Shown in pieces: positions 9,990 to 24,871 of a stretch of DNA of 63,995 bases (within the stretch, counting starts at the first letter, position 1; each line of letters begins with the position of its first letter). The stretch is from Nemertoderma westbladi. Taxonomy: Eukaryota; Xenacoelomorpha; Nemertodermatida; Nemertodermatidae. The stretch is from contig JAUCBJ010001642.1 of the NCBI GenBank assembly GCA_032718475.1, positions 1-63,995 on the forward strand, in the 5' to 3' direction. The notes beneath the pieces are model-generated. The model saw only the letters and a program-made list of their open reading frames with translations, did no database searches and was not told the DNA's origin. The position numbers and the translations under genes were made by a program.

Positions 9990-11818
9990 AGAAAATAAAA
10001 GGGAGAGACAGGTGGGGAAACTAGACGAAAATAAAAGGGAGAGACTGGTGGGGAAACTAGACGAAAATAAAAGGGGGAGACAGGTGGGGAAACTAGACGA
10101 AAATAAAAAGGGGAGACAGGTGGGGAAACTAGACGAAAATAAAAGGGAGAGACAGGTGGGGAAACTGGACGAAAATAAAAGGGGGAGACAGGTGGGGAAA
10201 CTAGACGAAAATAAAAGGGAGAGACAGGTGGGGGGAAACTAGACGAAAATAAAAGGGAGAGACAGGTGGGGGGAAACTAGACGAAAATAAAAGGGAGAGA
10301 CAGGTGGGGGGAAACTAGACGAAAATAAAAGGGAGAGACAGGTGGGGAAACTGGACGAAAATAAAAGGGGGAGACAGGTGGGGAAACTAGACGAAAATAA
10401 AAGGGGGGGACAGGTGGGGAAACTAGAAGAAAATAAAAGGGAGAGACAGGTGGGGAAACTGGACGAAAATATAAGGGGGAGACAGGTGGGGAAACTAGAC
10501 GAAAATAAAAGGGGGAGACAGGTGGGGAAACTAGACGAAAATAAAAGGGAGAGACAGGTGGGGGGAAACTAGACGAAAATAAAAGGGGGGGACAGGTGGG
10601 GAAACTGGACGAAAATAAAAGGGGGAGACAGGTGGGGAAACTAGACGAAAATAAAAGGGGGAGACAGGTGGGCAAACTAGACGAAAATAAAAGGGAGAGA
10701 CAGGTGGGGAAACTGGACGAAAATAAAAGGGAGAGACAGGTGGGGAAACTGGACGAAAATAAAAGGGGGGGACAGGTGGGGAAACTAGACGAAAATAAAA
10801 GGGGGAGACAGGTGGGGAAACTAGACGAAAATAAAAGGGGGAGACAGGTGGGGAAACTAGACGAAAATATAAGGGAGAGACAGGTGGGGAAACTAGAAGA
10901 AAATAAAAGGGAGAGACAGGTGGGGAAACTGGACGAAAATATAAGGGGGAGACAGGTGGGGAAACTAGACGAAAATAAAAGGGAGAGACAGGTGGGGAAA
11001 CTAGACGAAAATAAAAGGGAGAGACAGGTGGGGAAACTGGACGAAAATATAAGGGGGAGACAGGTGGGGAAACTAGACGAAAATAAAAGGGGGAGACAGG
11101 TGGGGAAACTAGACGAAAATAAAAGGGAGAGACAGGTGGGGAAACTAGACGAAAATAAAAGGGAGAGACAGGTGGGGAAACTGGACGAAAATAAAAGGGG
11201 GAGACAGGTGGGGAAACTAGACGAAAATAAAAGGGAGAGACAGGTGGGGGGAAACTAGACGAAAATAAAAGGGAGAGACAGGTGGGGAAACTGGACGAAA
11301 ATAAAAGAGGGAGACAGGTGGGGAAACTAGACGAAAATAAAAGGGGGGGACAGGTGGGGAAACTAGAAGAAAATAAAAGGGAGAGACAGGTGGGGAAACT
11401 GGACGAAAATATAAGGGGGAGACAGGTGGGGAAACTAGACGAAAACAAAAGGGAGAGACAGGTGGGGAAACTAGACGAAAATAAAAGGGGGAGACAGGTG
11501 GGGAAACTAGACGAAAATAAAAGGGAGACAGGTGGGGAAACTAGACGAAAATGAAAGGGAGAGACAGGTGGGGAAACTAGACGAAAATAAAAGGGAGAGA
11601 CAGTTGGGGAAACTAGACGAAAATAAAAGGGGGAGACAGGTGGGGAAACTAGACGAAAATAAAAGGGGGAGACAGGAGGGAAAACTGGATGAAAATAAAA
11701 GGGGGAGACAGGTGGGGAAACTAGACGAAAATAAAAGGGGGAGACAGGTGGGCAAACTAGACGAAAATAAAAGGGGGAGACAGGTGGGGAAACTAGACGA
11801 AAATAAAAGGGGAGACAG

Positions 11819-14800
11819 GTGGGCAAACTAGACGAAAATAAAAGGGGGAGACAGGTGGGGAAACTGGACAAAAATAAAAGGGGGAGACAGGTGGGGAAAC
11901 TAGACGAAAATAAAAGGGAGAGACGGGTGGGGAAACTAGACGAAAATAAAAGGGGGAGACAGGTGGGGAAACTAGACGAAAATAAAAGGGGGAGACAGGT
12001 GGGGGAACTGGATGAAAATAAAAGGGGGAGACAGGTGGGGAAACTAGACGAAAATAAAAGGGGGAGACAGGTGGGCAAACTAGACGAAAATAAAAGGGGG
12101 AGACAGGTGGGGAAACTAGACGAAAATAAAAGGGGGAGACAGGTGGGGAAACTAGACGAAAATAAAAGGGGGAGACAGGTGGGGAAACTAGACGAAAATA
12201 AAAGGAGGAGACAGGTGGGGGAACTGGATGAAAATAAAAGGGGGAGACAGGTGGGGAAACTAGACGAAAATATAAGGGGGAGACAGGTGGGCAAACTAGA
12301 CGAAAATAAAAGGGGGAGACAGGTGGGGAAACTAGACGAAAATAAAAGGGGGAGACGGAGACAGGTGGGGAAACTAGACGAAAATAAAAGGGGGGACAGG
12401 TGGGGAAACTAGAAGAAAATAAAAGGGAGAGACAGGTGGGGGAACTGGATGAAAATAAAAGGGGGAGACAGGTGGGGAAACTAGACGAAAATAAAAGGGG
12501 GAGACAGGTGGGGAAACTAGACGAAAATAAAAGGGTGAGACATGTGGGGAAACTGGTCGAAAATAAAAGGGAGAGACAGGTGGGGAAACTAGACGAAAAT
12601 AAAAGGGGGAGACAGGTGGGGAAACTAGACGAAAATAAAAGGGTGAGACAGGTGGGGAAACTAGGCGAAAATAAAAGGGGGAGACAGGTGGGGAAACTAG
12701 ACGAAAATAAAAGGAGGAGACAGGTGGGGGAACTGGATGAAAATAAAAGGAGGAGACGGGTGGGGGAACTGGATGAAAATAAAAGACAGGTGGGGAAACT
12801 AGACGAAAATAAAAGGGGGAGACAGGTGGGAAAACTAGACGAAAATAAAAGGGGGAGACAGGTGGGAAAACTAGACGAAAATAAAAGGGGGAGACAGGTG
12901 GGGAAACTAGACGAAAATAAAAGGGGGAGACAGGTGGGGAAACTAGGCGAAAATAAAAGGGGGAGACAGGTGGGGAAACTAGACGAAAATAAAAGGAGGA
13001 GACAGGTGGGGGAACTGGATGAAAATAAAAGGGGGAGACAGGTGGGGAAACTAGACGAAAATAAAAGGAGGAGATAGGTGGGGGAACTGGATGAAAATAA
13101 AAGGGGGAGACAGGTGGGGAAACTAGACGAAAATAAAAGGGGGAGACAGGTGGGGAAACTAGACGAAAATAAAAGGGAGAGACAGGTGGGGAAACTAGAC
13201 GAAAATAAAAGGGGGAGACAGGTGGGGAAACTAGACGAAAATAAAAGGAGGAGACAGGTGGGGGAATTGGATGAAAATCAAAGGGGGAGACAGGTGGGGA
13301 AACTAGACGAAAATAAAAGGGGGAGACAGGTGGGCAAACTAGACGAAAATAAAAGGGGGAGACAGGTTGGGAAACTAGACGAAAATAAAAGGGGGAGACA
13401 GGTGGGCAAACTAGACGAAAATAAAAGGGGGAGACAGGTGGGGAAACTAGACGAAAATAAAAGGGGGAGACAGGTGGGGAAACTAGACGAAAATAAAAGG
13501 GAGAGACAGGTGGGGAAACTAGACGAAAATAAAAGGGGGAGACAGGTGGGGAATCTAGACGAAAATAAAAGGGGGAGACAGGTGGGGGAACTGGATGAAA
13601 ATAAAAGGGGGAGACAGGTGGGGAAACTAGACGAAAATAAAAGGGGGAGACAGGTGGGCAAACTAGGCGAAAATAAAAGGGGGAGACAGGTGGGGAAACT
13701 AGACGAAAATAAAAGGGGGAGACAGGTGGGGAAACTAGACGAAAATAAAAGGGGGAGACAGGTGGGTGGTGAAACTAGACGAAAATAAAAGGGAGAGACA
13801 GGTGGGGAAACTAGACGAAAATAAAAGGGGGAGACAGGTGGGTGGGGAAACTAGACGAAAATAAAAGGGAGAGACAGGTGGGGAAACTAAACGAAAATAA
13901 AAGGGAGAGACAGGTGGGGAAACTAGACGAAAATAAAAGGGGGAGACAGGTGGGGAAACTAGACGAAAATAAAAGGGAGAGACAGGTGGGGAAACTAGAC
14001 GAAAATAAAAGGGAGAGACAGGTGGGGAAACTAAACGAAAATAAAAGGGAGAGACAGGTGGGGAAACTAGACGAAAATAAAAGGGAGAGCCAGGTGGGGA
14101 AACTAGACGAAAATAAAAGGGGGAGACAGGTGGGGAAACTAGACGAAAATAAAAGGGTGAGACAGGTGGGGAAACTAGACGAAAATAAAAGGGGGAGACA
14201 GGTGGGGAAACTAGACGAAAATAAAAGGGAGAGACAGGTGGGGAAACTGGACGAAAATATAAGGGGGAGACAGGTGGGGAAAGTGGACGAAAATAAAAGG
14301 AGGAGACAGGTGGGGAAACTAGACGAAAATAAAAGGGGGAGACAGGTGGGCAAACTAGACGAAAATAAAAGGGGGAGACAGGTGGGGAAACTAGACGAAA
14401 ATAAAAGGGAGAGGCAGGTGGGGAAACTAGACGAAAATAAAAGGGAGAGACAGGTGGGGAAACTAGACGAAAATAAAAGGGAGAGACAGGTGGGGAAACT
14501 AGACGAAAATAAAAGGGGGAGACAGGTGGGGAAACTAGACGAAAATAAAAGGGGAGACAGGTGGGCAAACTAGACGAAAATAAAAGGGGGAGACAGGTGG
14601 GGAAACTAGACAAAAATAAAAGGGGGAGACAGGTGGGGAAACTAGACGAAAATAAAAGGGAGAGACGGGTGGGGAAACTAGACGAAAATAAAAGGGGGAG
14701 ACAGGTGGGGAAACTAGACGAAAATAAAAGGGGGAGACAGGTGGGGGAACTGGATGAAAATAAAAGGGGGAGACAGGTGGGGAAACTAGACGAAAATAAA

Positions 14801-17800
14801 AGGGGGAGACAGGTGGGCAAACTAGACGAAAATAAAAGGGGGAGACAGGTGGGGAAACTAGACGAAAATAAAAGGGGGAGACAGGTGGGGAAACTAGACG
14901 AAAATAAAAGGGGGAGACAGGTGGGGAAACTAGACGAAAATAAAAGGAGGAGACAGGTGGGGGAACTGGATGAAAATAAAAGGGGGAGACAGGTGGGGAA
15001 ACTAGACGAAAATATAAGGGGGAGACAGGTGGGCAAACTAGACGAAAATAAAAGGGGGAGACAGGTGGGGAAACTAGACGAAAATAAAAGGGGGAGACGG
15101 AGACAGGTGGGGAAACTAGACGAAAATAAAAGGGGGGACAGGTGGGGAAACTAGAAGAAAATAAAAGGGAGAGACAGGTGGGGGAACTGGATGAAAATAA
15201 AAGGGGGAGACAGGTGGGGAAACTAGACGAAAATAAAAGGGGGAGACAGGTGGGGAAACTAGACGAAAATAAAAGGGTGAGACATGTGGGGAAACTGGTC
15301 GAAAATAAAAGGGAGAGACAGGTGGGGAAACTAGACGAAAATAAAAGGGGGAGACAGGTGGGGAAACTAGACGAAAATAAAAGGGTGAGACAGGTGGGGA
15401 AACTAGGCGAAAATAAAAGGGGGAGACAGGTGGGGAAACTAGACGAAAATAAAAGGAGGAGACAGGTGGGGGAACTGGATGAAAATAAAAGGAGGAGACG
15501 GGTGGGGGAACTGGATGAAAATAAAAGACAGGTGGGGAAACTAGACGAAAATAAAAGGGGGAGACAGGTGGGAAAACTAGACGAAAATAAAAGGGGGAGA
15601 CAGGTGGGAAAACTAGACGAAAATAAAAGGGGGAGACAGGTGGGGAAACTAGACGAAAATAAAAGGGGGAGACAGGTGGGGAAACTAGGCGAAAATAAAA
15701 GGGGGAGACAGGTGGGGAAACTAGACGAAAATAAAAGGAGGAGACAGGTGGGGGAACTGGATGAAAATAAAAGGGGGAGACAGGTGGGGAAACTAGACGA
15801 AAATAAAAGGAGGAGATAGGTGGGGGAACTGGATGAAAATAAAAGGGGGAGACAGGTGGGGAAACTAGACGAAAATAAAAGGGGGAGACAGGTGGGGAAA
15901 CTAGACGAAAATAAAAGGGTGAGACATGTGGGGAAACTGGTCGAAAATAAAAGGGAGAGACAGGTGGGGAAACTAGACGAAAATAAAAGGGGGAGACAGG
16001 TGGGGAAACTAGACGAAAATAAAAGGGTGAGACAGGTGGGGAAACTAGGCGAAAATAAAAGGGGGAGACAGGTGGGGAAACTAGACGAAAATAAAAGGAG
16101 GAGACAGGTGGGGGAACTGGATGAAAATAAAAGGAGGAGACGGGTGGGGGAACTGGATGAAAATAAAAGACAGGTGGGGAAACTAGACGAAAATAAAAGG
16201 GGGAGACAGGTGGGAAAACTAGACGAAAATAAAAGGGGGAGACAGGTGGGAAAACTAGACGAAAATAAAAGGGGGAGACAGGTGGGGAAACTAGACGAAA
16301 ATAAAAGGGGGAGACAGGTGGGGAAACTAGGCGAAAATAAAAGGGGGAGACAGGTGGGGAAACTAGACGAAAATAAAAGGAGGAGACAGGTGGGGGAACT
16401 GGATGAAAATAAAAGGGGGAGACAGGTGGGGAAACTAGACGCAAATAAAAGGAGGAGATAGGTGGGGGAACTGGATGAAAATAAAAGGGGGAGACAGGTG
16501 GGGAAACTAGACGAAAATAAAAGGGGGAGACAGGTGGGGAAACTAGACGAAAATAAAAGGGAGAGACAGGTGGGGAAACTAGACGAAAATAAAAGGGGGA
16601 GACAGGTGGGGAAACTAGACGAAAATAAAAGGAGGAGACAGGTGGGGGAATTGGATGAAAATCAAAGGGGGAGACAGGTGGGGAAACTAGACGAAAATAA
16701 AAGGGGGAGACAGGTGGGCAAACTAGACGAAAATAAAAGGGGGAGACAGGTTGGGAAACTAGACGAAAATAAAAGGGGGAGACAGGTGGGCAAACTAGAC
16801 GAAAATAAAAGGGGGAGACAGGTGGGGAAACTAGACGAAAATAAAAGGGGGAGACAGGTGGGGAAACTAGACGAAAATAAAAGGGAGAGACAGGTGGGGA
16901 AACTAGACGAAAATAAAAGGGGGAGACAGGTGGGGAATCTAGACGAAAATAAAAGGGGGAGACAGGTGGGGGAACTGGATGAAAATAAAAGGGGGAGACA
17001 GGTGGGGAAACTAGACGAAAATAAAAGGGGGAGACAGGTGGGCAAACTAGGCGAAAATAAAAGGGGGAGACAGGTGGGGAAACTAGACGAAAATAAAAGG
17101 GGGAGACAGGTGGGGAAACTAGACGAAAATAAAAGGGGGAGACAGGTGGTGAAACTAGACGAAAATAAAAGGGAGAGACAGGTGGGGAAACTAGACGAAA
17201 ATAAAAGGGGGAGACAGGTGGGTGGGGAAACTAGACGAAAATAAAAGGGAGAGACAGGTGGGGAAACTAAACGAAAATAAAAGGGAGAGACAGGTGGGGA
17301 AACTAGACGAAAATAAAAGGGAGAGCCAGGTGGGGAAACTAGACGAAAATAAAAGGGGGAGACAGGTGGGGAAACTAGACGAAAATAAAAGGGTGAGACA
17401 GGTGGGGAAACTAGACGAAAATAAAAGGGGGAGACAGGTGGGGAAACTAGACGAAAATAAAAGGGAGAGACAGGTGGGGAAACTGGACGAAAATATAAGG
17501 GGGAGACAGGTGGGGAAAGTGGACGAAAATAAAAGGAGGAGACAGGTGGGGAAACTAGACGAAAATAAAAGGGGGAGACAGGTGGGCAAACTAGACGAAA
17601 ATAAAAGGGGGAGACAGGTGGGGAAACTAGACGAAAATAAAAGGGAGAGGCAGGTGGGGAAACTAGACGAAAATAAAAGGGAGAGACAGGTGGGGAAACT
17701 AGACGAAAATAAAAGGGAGAGACAGGTGGGGAAACTAGACGAAAATAAAAGGGGGAGACAGGTGGGGAAACTAGACGAAAATAAAAGGGGAGACAGGTGG

Positions 17801-19055
17801 GCAAACTAGACGAAAATAAAAGGGGGAGACAGGTGGGGAAACTAGACAAAAATAAAAGGGGGAGACAGGTGGGGAAACTAGACGAAAATAAAAGGGAGAG
17901 ACGGGTGGGGAAACTAGACGAAAATAAAAGGGGGAGACAGGTGGGGAAACTAGACGAAAATAAAAGGGGGAGACAGGTGGGGGAACTGGATGAAAATAAA
18001 AGGGGGAGACAGGTGGGGAAACTAGACGAAAATAAAAGGGGGAGACAGGTGGGCAAACTAGACGAAAATAAAAGGGGGAGACAGGTGGGGAAACTAGACG
18101 AAAATAAAAGGGGGAGACAGGTGGGGAAACTAGACGAAAATAAAAGGGGGAGACAGGTGGGGAAACTAGACGAAAATAAAAGGAGGAGACAGGTGGGGGA
18201 ACTGGATGAAAATAAAAGGGGGAGACAGGTGGGGAAACTAGACGAAAATATAAGGGGGAGACAGGTGGGCAAACTAGACGAAAATAAAAGGGGGAGACAG
18301 GTGGGGAAACTAGACGAAAATAAAAGGGGGAGACGGAGACAGGTGGGGAAACTAGACGAAAATAAAAGGGGGGACAGGTGGGGAAACTAGAAGAAAATAA
18401 AAGGGAGAGACAGGTGGGGGAACTGGATGAAAATAAAAGGGGGAGACAGGTGGGGAAACTAGACGAAAATAAAAGGGGGAGACAGGTGGGGAAACTAGAC
18501 GAAAATAAAAGGGTGAGACATGTGGGGAAACTGGTCGAAAATAAAAGGGAGAGACAGGCGGGGAAACTAGACGAAAATAAAAGGGGGAGACAGGTGGGGA
18601 AACTAGACGAAAATAAAAGGGTGAGACAGGTGGGGAAACTAGGCGAAAATAAAAGGGGGAGACAGGTGGGGAAACTAGACGAAAATAAAAGGAGGAGACA
18701 GGTGGGGGAACTGGATGAAAATAAAAGGAGGAGACGGGTGGGGGAACTGGATGAAAATAAAAGACAGGTGGGGAAACTAGACGAAAATAAAAGGGGGAGA
18801 CAGGTGGGAAAACTAGACGAAAATAAAAGGGGGAGACAGGTGGGAAAACTAGACGAAAATAAAAGGGGGAGACAGGTGGGGAAACTAGACGAAAATAAAA
18901 GGGGGAGACAGGTGGGGAAACTAGGCGAAAATAAAAGGGGGAGACAGGTGGGGAAACTAGACGAAAATAAAAGGAGGAGACAGGTGGGGGAACTGGATGA
19001 AAATAAAAGGGGGAGACAGGTGGGGAAACTAGACGAAAATAAAAGGAGGAGATAG
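11819..19055 (+). repeat. Higher-order repeat, three copies, base period 2,742 bp
   Basis: Diagnostic variants recur in the same order: the 6-bp doubling GGAGACGGAGACAGG occurs at 12351, 15093 and 18329, and the GTGAGACATGTGGGG variant follows each. The spacing is 2,742 bp, then 3,236 bp. The 494-bp difference is fully explained by an internal 642-bp duplication (15178-15819 copied as 15820-16461) minus four lost 36-bp units and a lost 4-bp insertion. Confidence 0.9.
15820..16461 (+). repeat. 642-bp segmental duplication within the minisatellite
   Basis: Repeats the preceding 642 bp, including the ACATGTGGGG variant, the CTGGTCGAAAAT variant and the shortened unit AATAAAAGACAGG. The length is 18 units minus the 6-bp deletion of that shortened unit. 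A single difference (GACGCAAAT near 16,440) shows it is recent. Confidence 0.85.
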
Positions 19056-19929
19056 GTGGGGGAACTGGATGAAAATAAAAGGGGGAGACAGGTGGGGAAA
19101 CTAGACGAAAATAAAAGGGGGAGACAGGTGGGGAAACTAGACGAAAATAAAAGGGAGAGACAGGTGGGGAAACTAGACGAAAATAAAAGGGGGAGACAGG
19201 TGGGGAAACTAGACGAAAATAAAAGGAGGAGACAGGTGGGGGAATTGGATGAAAATCAAAGGGGGAGACAGGTGGGGAAACTAGACGAAAATAAAAGGGG
19301 GAGACAGGTGGGCAAACTAGACGAAAATAAAAGGGGGAGACAGGTTGGGAAACTAGACGAAAATAAAAGGGGGAGACAGGTGGGCAAACTAGACGAAAAT
19401 AAAAGGGGGAGACAGGTGGGGAAACTAGACGAAAATAAAAGGGGGAGACAGGTGGGGAAACTAGACGAAAATAAAAGGGAGAGACAGGTGGGGAAACTAG
19501 ACGAAAATAAAAGGGGGAGACAGGTGGGGAATCTAGACGAAAATAAAAGGGGGAGACAGGTGGGGGAACTGGATGAAAATAAAAGGGGGAGACAGGTGGG
19601 GAAACTAGACGAAAATAAAAGGGGGAGACAGGTGGGCAAACTAGGCGAAAATAAAAGGGGGAGACAGGTGGGGAAACTAGACGAAAATAAAAGGGGGAGA
19701 CAGGTGGGGAAACTAGACGAAAATAAAAGGGGGAGACAGGTGGGGAAACTAGACGAAAATAAAAGGAGGAGACAGGTGGGGGAACTGGATGAAAATAAAA
19801 GGGGGAGACAGGTGGGGAAACTAGACGAAAATAAAAGGGGGAGACAGGTGGGCAAACTAGACGAAAATAAAAGGGGGAGACAGGTGGGGAAACTAGACGA
19901 AAATAAAAGGGGGAGACAGGTGGGGAAAC

Positions 19930-22380
19930 TAGACGAAAATAAAAGGGGTGGACAGGTGGGGAAACTAGAAGAAAATAAAAGGGAGAGACAGGTGGGGAAA
20001 CTGGACGAAAATATAAGGGGGAGACAGGTGGGGAAACTAGACAAAAATAAAAGGGAGAGACGGGTGGGGAAACTAGACGAAAATAAAAGGGGGAGACAGG
20101 TGGGGAAACTAGACGAAAATAAAAGGGAGACAGGTGGGGAAACTAGACGAAAATGAAAGGGGGAGACAGGTGGCGGAACTGGACGAAAATAAAAGGGAGA
20201 AACAGGTGGGGAAACTAGACGAAAATAAAAGGGGGAGACAGGTGGGGAAACTGGAAGAAAATAAAAGGGAGAGACAGGTGGGGAAACTAGACGAAAATAA
20301 AAGGAGGAGACAGGTGGGGAAACTAGACGAAAATAAAAGGGGGAGACAGGTGGGGAAACTAGACGAAAATAAAAGGAGGAGACAGGTGGGGGAACTGGAT
20401 GAAAATAAAAGGGGGAGACAGGTGGGGAAACTAGACGAAAATAAAAGGGGGAGACAGGTGGGCAAACTAGACGAAAATAAAAGGGGGAGACAGGTGGGCA
20501 AACTAGACGAAAATAAAAGGGGGAGACAGGTGGGGAAACTAGACGAAAATAAAAGGGGGAGACAGATGGGGAAACTAGACGAAAATAAAAGGAGGAGACA
20601 GGTGGGGGAACTAGACGAAAATAAAAGGGGGAGACAGGTGGGCAAACTAGACGAAAATAAAAGGGGGAGACAGGTGGGGAAACTAGACGAAAATAAAAGG
20701 GGGAGACAGGTGGGGAAACTAGACGAAATAAAAGGGGGAGACAGGTGGGGAAACTAGACGAAAATAAAGGGGAGAGACAGGTGGGGAAACTGGAAGAAAA
20801 TAAAAGGGAGAGACAGGTGGGGAAACTGGACGAAAATAAAAGGGGGAGACAGGTGGGGAAACTAGACGAAAATAAAAGGGAGAGACAGGTGGGGAAACTG
20901 GACGAAAATAAAAGGGGGAGACAGGTGGGGAAACTGGAAGAAAATAAAAGGGAGAGACAGGTGGGGAAACTGGACGAAAATAAAAGGGGGAGACAGGTGG
21001 GGAAACTAGACGAAAATAAAAGGGGGAGACAGGTGGGGGAACTGGATGAAAATAAAAGGGGGAGACAGGTGGGGAAACTAGACGAAAATAAAAGGGGGAG
21101 ACAGGTGGGCAAACTAGACGAAAATAAAAGGGGGAGACAGGTGGGGAAACTAGACGAAAATAAAAGGGGGAGACAGGTGGGGAAACTAGACGAAAATAAA
21201 AGGGGGAGACAGGTGGGCAAACTAGACGAAAATAAAAGGGGGAGACAGGTGGGGAAACTAGACGAAAATAAAAGGGGGAGACAGGTGGGGAAACTAGACG
21301 AAAATAAAAGGGGTGGACAGGTGGGGAAACTAGAAGAAAATAAAAGGGAGAGACAGGTGGGGAAACTGGACGAAAATATAAGGGGGAGACAGGTGGGGAA
21401 ACTAGACAAAAATAAAAGGGAGAGACGGGTGGGGAAACTAGACGAAAATAAAAGGGGGAGACAGGTGGGGAAACTAGACGAAAATAAAAGGGAGACAGGT
21501 GGGGAAACTAGACGAAAATGAAAGGGGGAGACAGGTGGCGGAACTGGACGAAAATAAAAGGGAGAAACAGGTGGGGAAACTAGACGAAAATAAAAGGGGG
21601 AGACAGGTGGGGAAACTGGAAGAAAATAAAAGGGAGAGACAGGTGGGGAAACTAGACGAAAATAAAAGGAGGAGACAGGTGGGGAAACTAGACGAAAATA
21701 AAAGGGGGAGACAGGTGGGGAAACTAGACGAAAATAAAAGGAGGAGACAGGTGGGGGAACTGGATGAAAATAAAAGGGGGAGACAGGTGGGGAAACTAGA
21801 CGAAAATAAAAGGGGGAGACAGGTGGGCAAACTAGACGAAAATAAAAGGGGGAGACAGGTGGGCAAACTAGACGAAAATAAAAGGGGGAGACAGGTGGGG
21901 AAACTAGACGAAAATAAAAGGGGGAGACAGATGGGGAAACTAGACGAAAATAAAAGGAGGAGACAGGTGGGGGAACTAGACGAAAATAAAAGGGGGAGAC
22001 AGGTGGGCAAACTAGACGAAAATAAAAGGGGGAGACAGGTGGGGAAACTAGACGAAAATAAAAGGGGGAGACAGGTGGGGAAACTAGACGAAATAAAAGG
22101 GGGAGACAGGTGGGGAAACTAGACGAAAATAAAGGGGAGAGACAGGTGGGGAAACTGGAAGAAAATAAAAGGGAGAGACAGGTGGGGAAACTGGACGAAA
22201 ATAAAAGGGGGAGACAGGTGGGGAAACTAGACGAAAATAAAAGGGAGAGACAGGTGGGGAAACTGGACGAAAATAAAAGGGGGAGACAGGTGGGGAAACT
22301 GGAAGAAAATAAAAGGGAGAGACAGGTGGGGAAACTGGACGAAAATAAAAGGGGGAGACAGGTGGGGAAACTAGACGAAA
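19930..22380 (+). repeat. Tandem higher-order repeat, period 1,365 bp, with a third diverged copy
   Basis: The unit deletions AAGGGAGACAGG and GACGAAATAAAAGG, and the variant CAGGTGGCGGAAC, recur at a constant 1,365-bp offset (for example 20134 and 21499; 20745 and 22110). A related, rearranged copy follows at 22,934-23,557. Confidence 0.85.
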
Positions 22381-24871
22381 ATAAAAGGGGGAGAAGGTGG
22401 GGAAACTAGATGAAAATAAAAGGGGGAGACAGGTGGGGAAACTAGACGGAAATAAAAGGGGGAGACAGGTGGGGAAACTAGACGAAAATAAAAGGGAGAG
22501 ACAGGTGGGGAAACTAGACGAAAATAAAAGGGGGAGACAGGTGGGGAAACTAGACGAAAATAAAAGGGAGAGACAGGTGGGGAAACTGGACGAAAATAAA
22601 AGGGGGAGACAGGTGGGGAAACTAGACGAAAATAAAAGGGGGAGAAGGTGGGGAAACTAGATGAAAATAAAAGGGGGAGACAGGTGGGGAAACTAGACGG
22701 AAATAAAAGGGGGAGACAGGTGGGGAAACTAGACGAAAATAAAAGGGAGAGACAGGTGGGGAAACTGGAAGAAAATAAAAGGGAGAGACAGGTGGGGAAA
22801 CTGGACGAAAATAAAAGGGGGAGACAGGTGGGGAAACTAGACGAAAATAAAAGGGAGAGACTGGTGGGGAAACAGGACGAAAATAAAAGGGAGAGACAGG
22901 TGGGGAAACTAGACGAAAATAAAAGGGAGACAGGTGGGGAAACTGGACGAAAATAAAAGGGGGAGACAGGTGGAGAAACTAGACGAAAATGAAAGGGGGA
23001 GACAGGTGGCGGAACTGGACGAAAATAAAAGGAGGAGACAGGTGGGGGAACTAGACGAAAATAAAAGGGGGAGACAGGTGGGGAAACTGGAAGAAAATAG
23101 AAGGGAGAGACAGGTGGGGAAACTAGACGAAAATAAAAGGGAGAGACAGGTGGGGAAACTAGACGAAAATAAAAGGAGGAGACAGGTGGGGGAACTGGAT
23201 GAAAATAAAAGGGGGAGACAGGTGGGGAAACTAGACGAAAATAAAAGGGGGAGACAGGTGGGCAAACTAGACGAAAATAAAAGGGGGAGACAGGTGGGCA
23301 AACTAGACGAAAAAAAAAGGGGGAGACAGGTGGGGAAACTAGACGAAAATAAAAGGGGGAGACAGATGGGGAAACTAGACGAAAATAAAAGGAGGAGACA
23401 GGTGGGGGAACTAGACGAAAATAAAAGGGGGAGACAGGTGGGCAAACTAGACGAAAATAAAAGGGGGAGACAGGTGGGGAAACTAGACGAAAATAAAAGG
23501 GGGAGACAGGTGGGGAAACTAGACGAAATAAAAGGGGGAGACAGGTGGGGAAACTAGACGAAAATAAAGGGGAGAGACAGGTGGGGAAACTGGAAGAAAA
23601 TAAAAGGGAGAGACAGGTGGGGAAACTGGACGAAAATAAAAGGGGGAGACAGGTGGGGAAACTGGAAGAAAATAAAAGGGAGAGACAGGTGGGGAAACTG
23701 GACGAAAATAAAAGGGGGAGACAGGTGGGGAAACTGGAAGAAAATAAAAGGGAGAGACAGGTGGGGAAACTGGACGAAAATAAAAGGGGGAGACAGGTGG
23801 GGAAACTGGACAAAAATAAAAGGGGGAGATAGGTGGGGAAACTAGACGAAAATAAAAGGGGGAGACAGGTGGGGAAACTGGAAGAAAATAGAAGGGAGAG
23901 ACAGGTGGGGAAACAGGACGAAAATAAAAGGGGGAGACAGGTGGGGAAACTAGACGAAAATAAAAGGGGGAGACAGGTGGGCAAACTAGACGAAAATAAA
24001 AGGGGGACACAGGTGGGCAAACTAGACGAAAATAAAAGGGGGAGACAGGTGGGGAAACTAGACGAAAATAAAAGGGGGAGACAGATGGGGAAACTAGACG
24101 AAAATAAAAGGAGGAGACAGGTGGGGGAACTAGACGAAAATAAAAGGGGGAGACAGGTGGGCAAACTAGACGAAAATAAAAGGGGGAGACAGGTGGGGAA
24201 ACTAGATGAAAATAAAAGGGGGAGACAGGTGGGGAAACTAGACGAAAATAAAAGGGGGGGGACAGGTGGGGAAACTAGAAGAAAATAAAAGGGAGAGACA
24301 GGTGGGGAAACTGGACAAAATATAAGGGGGAGACAGGTGGGGAAACTAGACGAAAATAAAAGGAGGAGACAGGTGGGGGAACTGGATGTAAATAAAAGGG
24401 GGAGACAGGTGAGGAAACTAGACGAAAATAAAAGGGGGAGACAGGTGGGCAAACTAGACGAAAATAAAAGGGGGAGACAGGTGGGGAAACTAGACGAAAA
24501 TAAAAGGGGGAGACAGGTGGGGAAACTAGACGAAAATAAAAGGGGGAGACAGGTGGGGAAACTAGACGAAAATAAAAGGGGGAGACAAGTGGGGAAACTA
24601 GACGAAAATAAAAGGGGGAGACAGGTGGGGAAACTAGACGAAAATAAAAGGGGGAGACAGGTGGGGAAACTGGACGAAAATAAAAGGGGGAGACAGGTGG
24701 GGAAACTAGACGAAAATAAAAGGGGGAGAAGGTGGGGAAACTAGACGAAAATAAAAGGGGGAGACAGGTGGGGAAACTAGACGAAAATAAAAGGGGGAGA
24801 CAGGTGGGGAAACTAGACGAAAATAAAAGGGAGACAGGTGGGGAAACTAGAATAAAATAAAAGGGAGACAG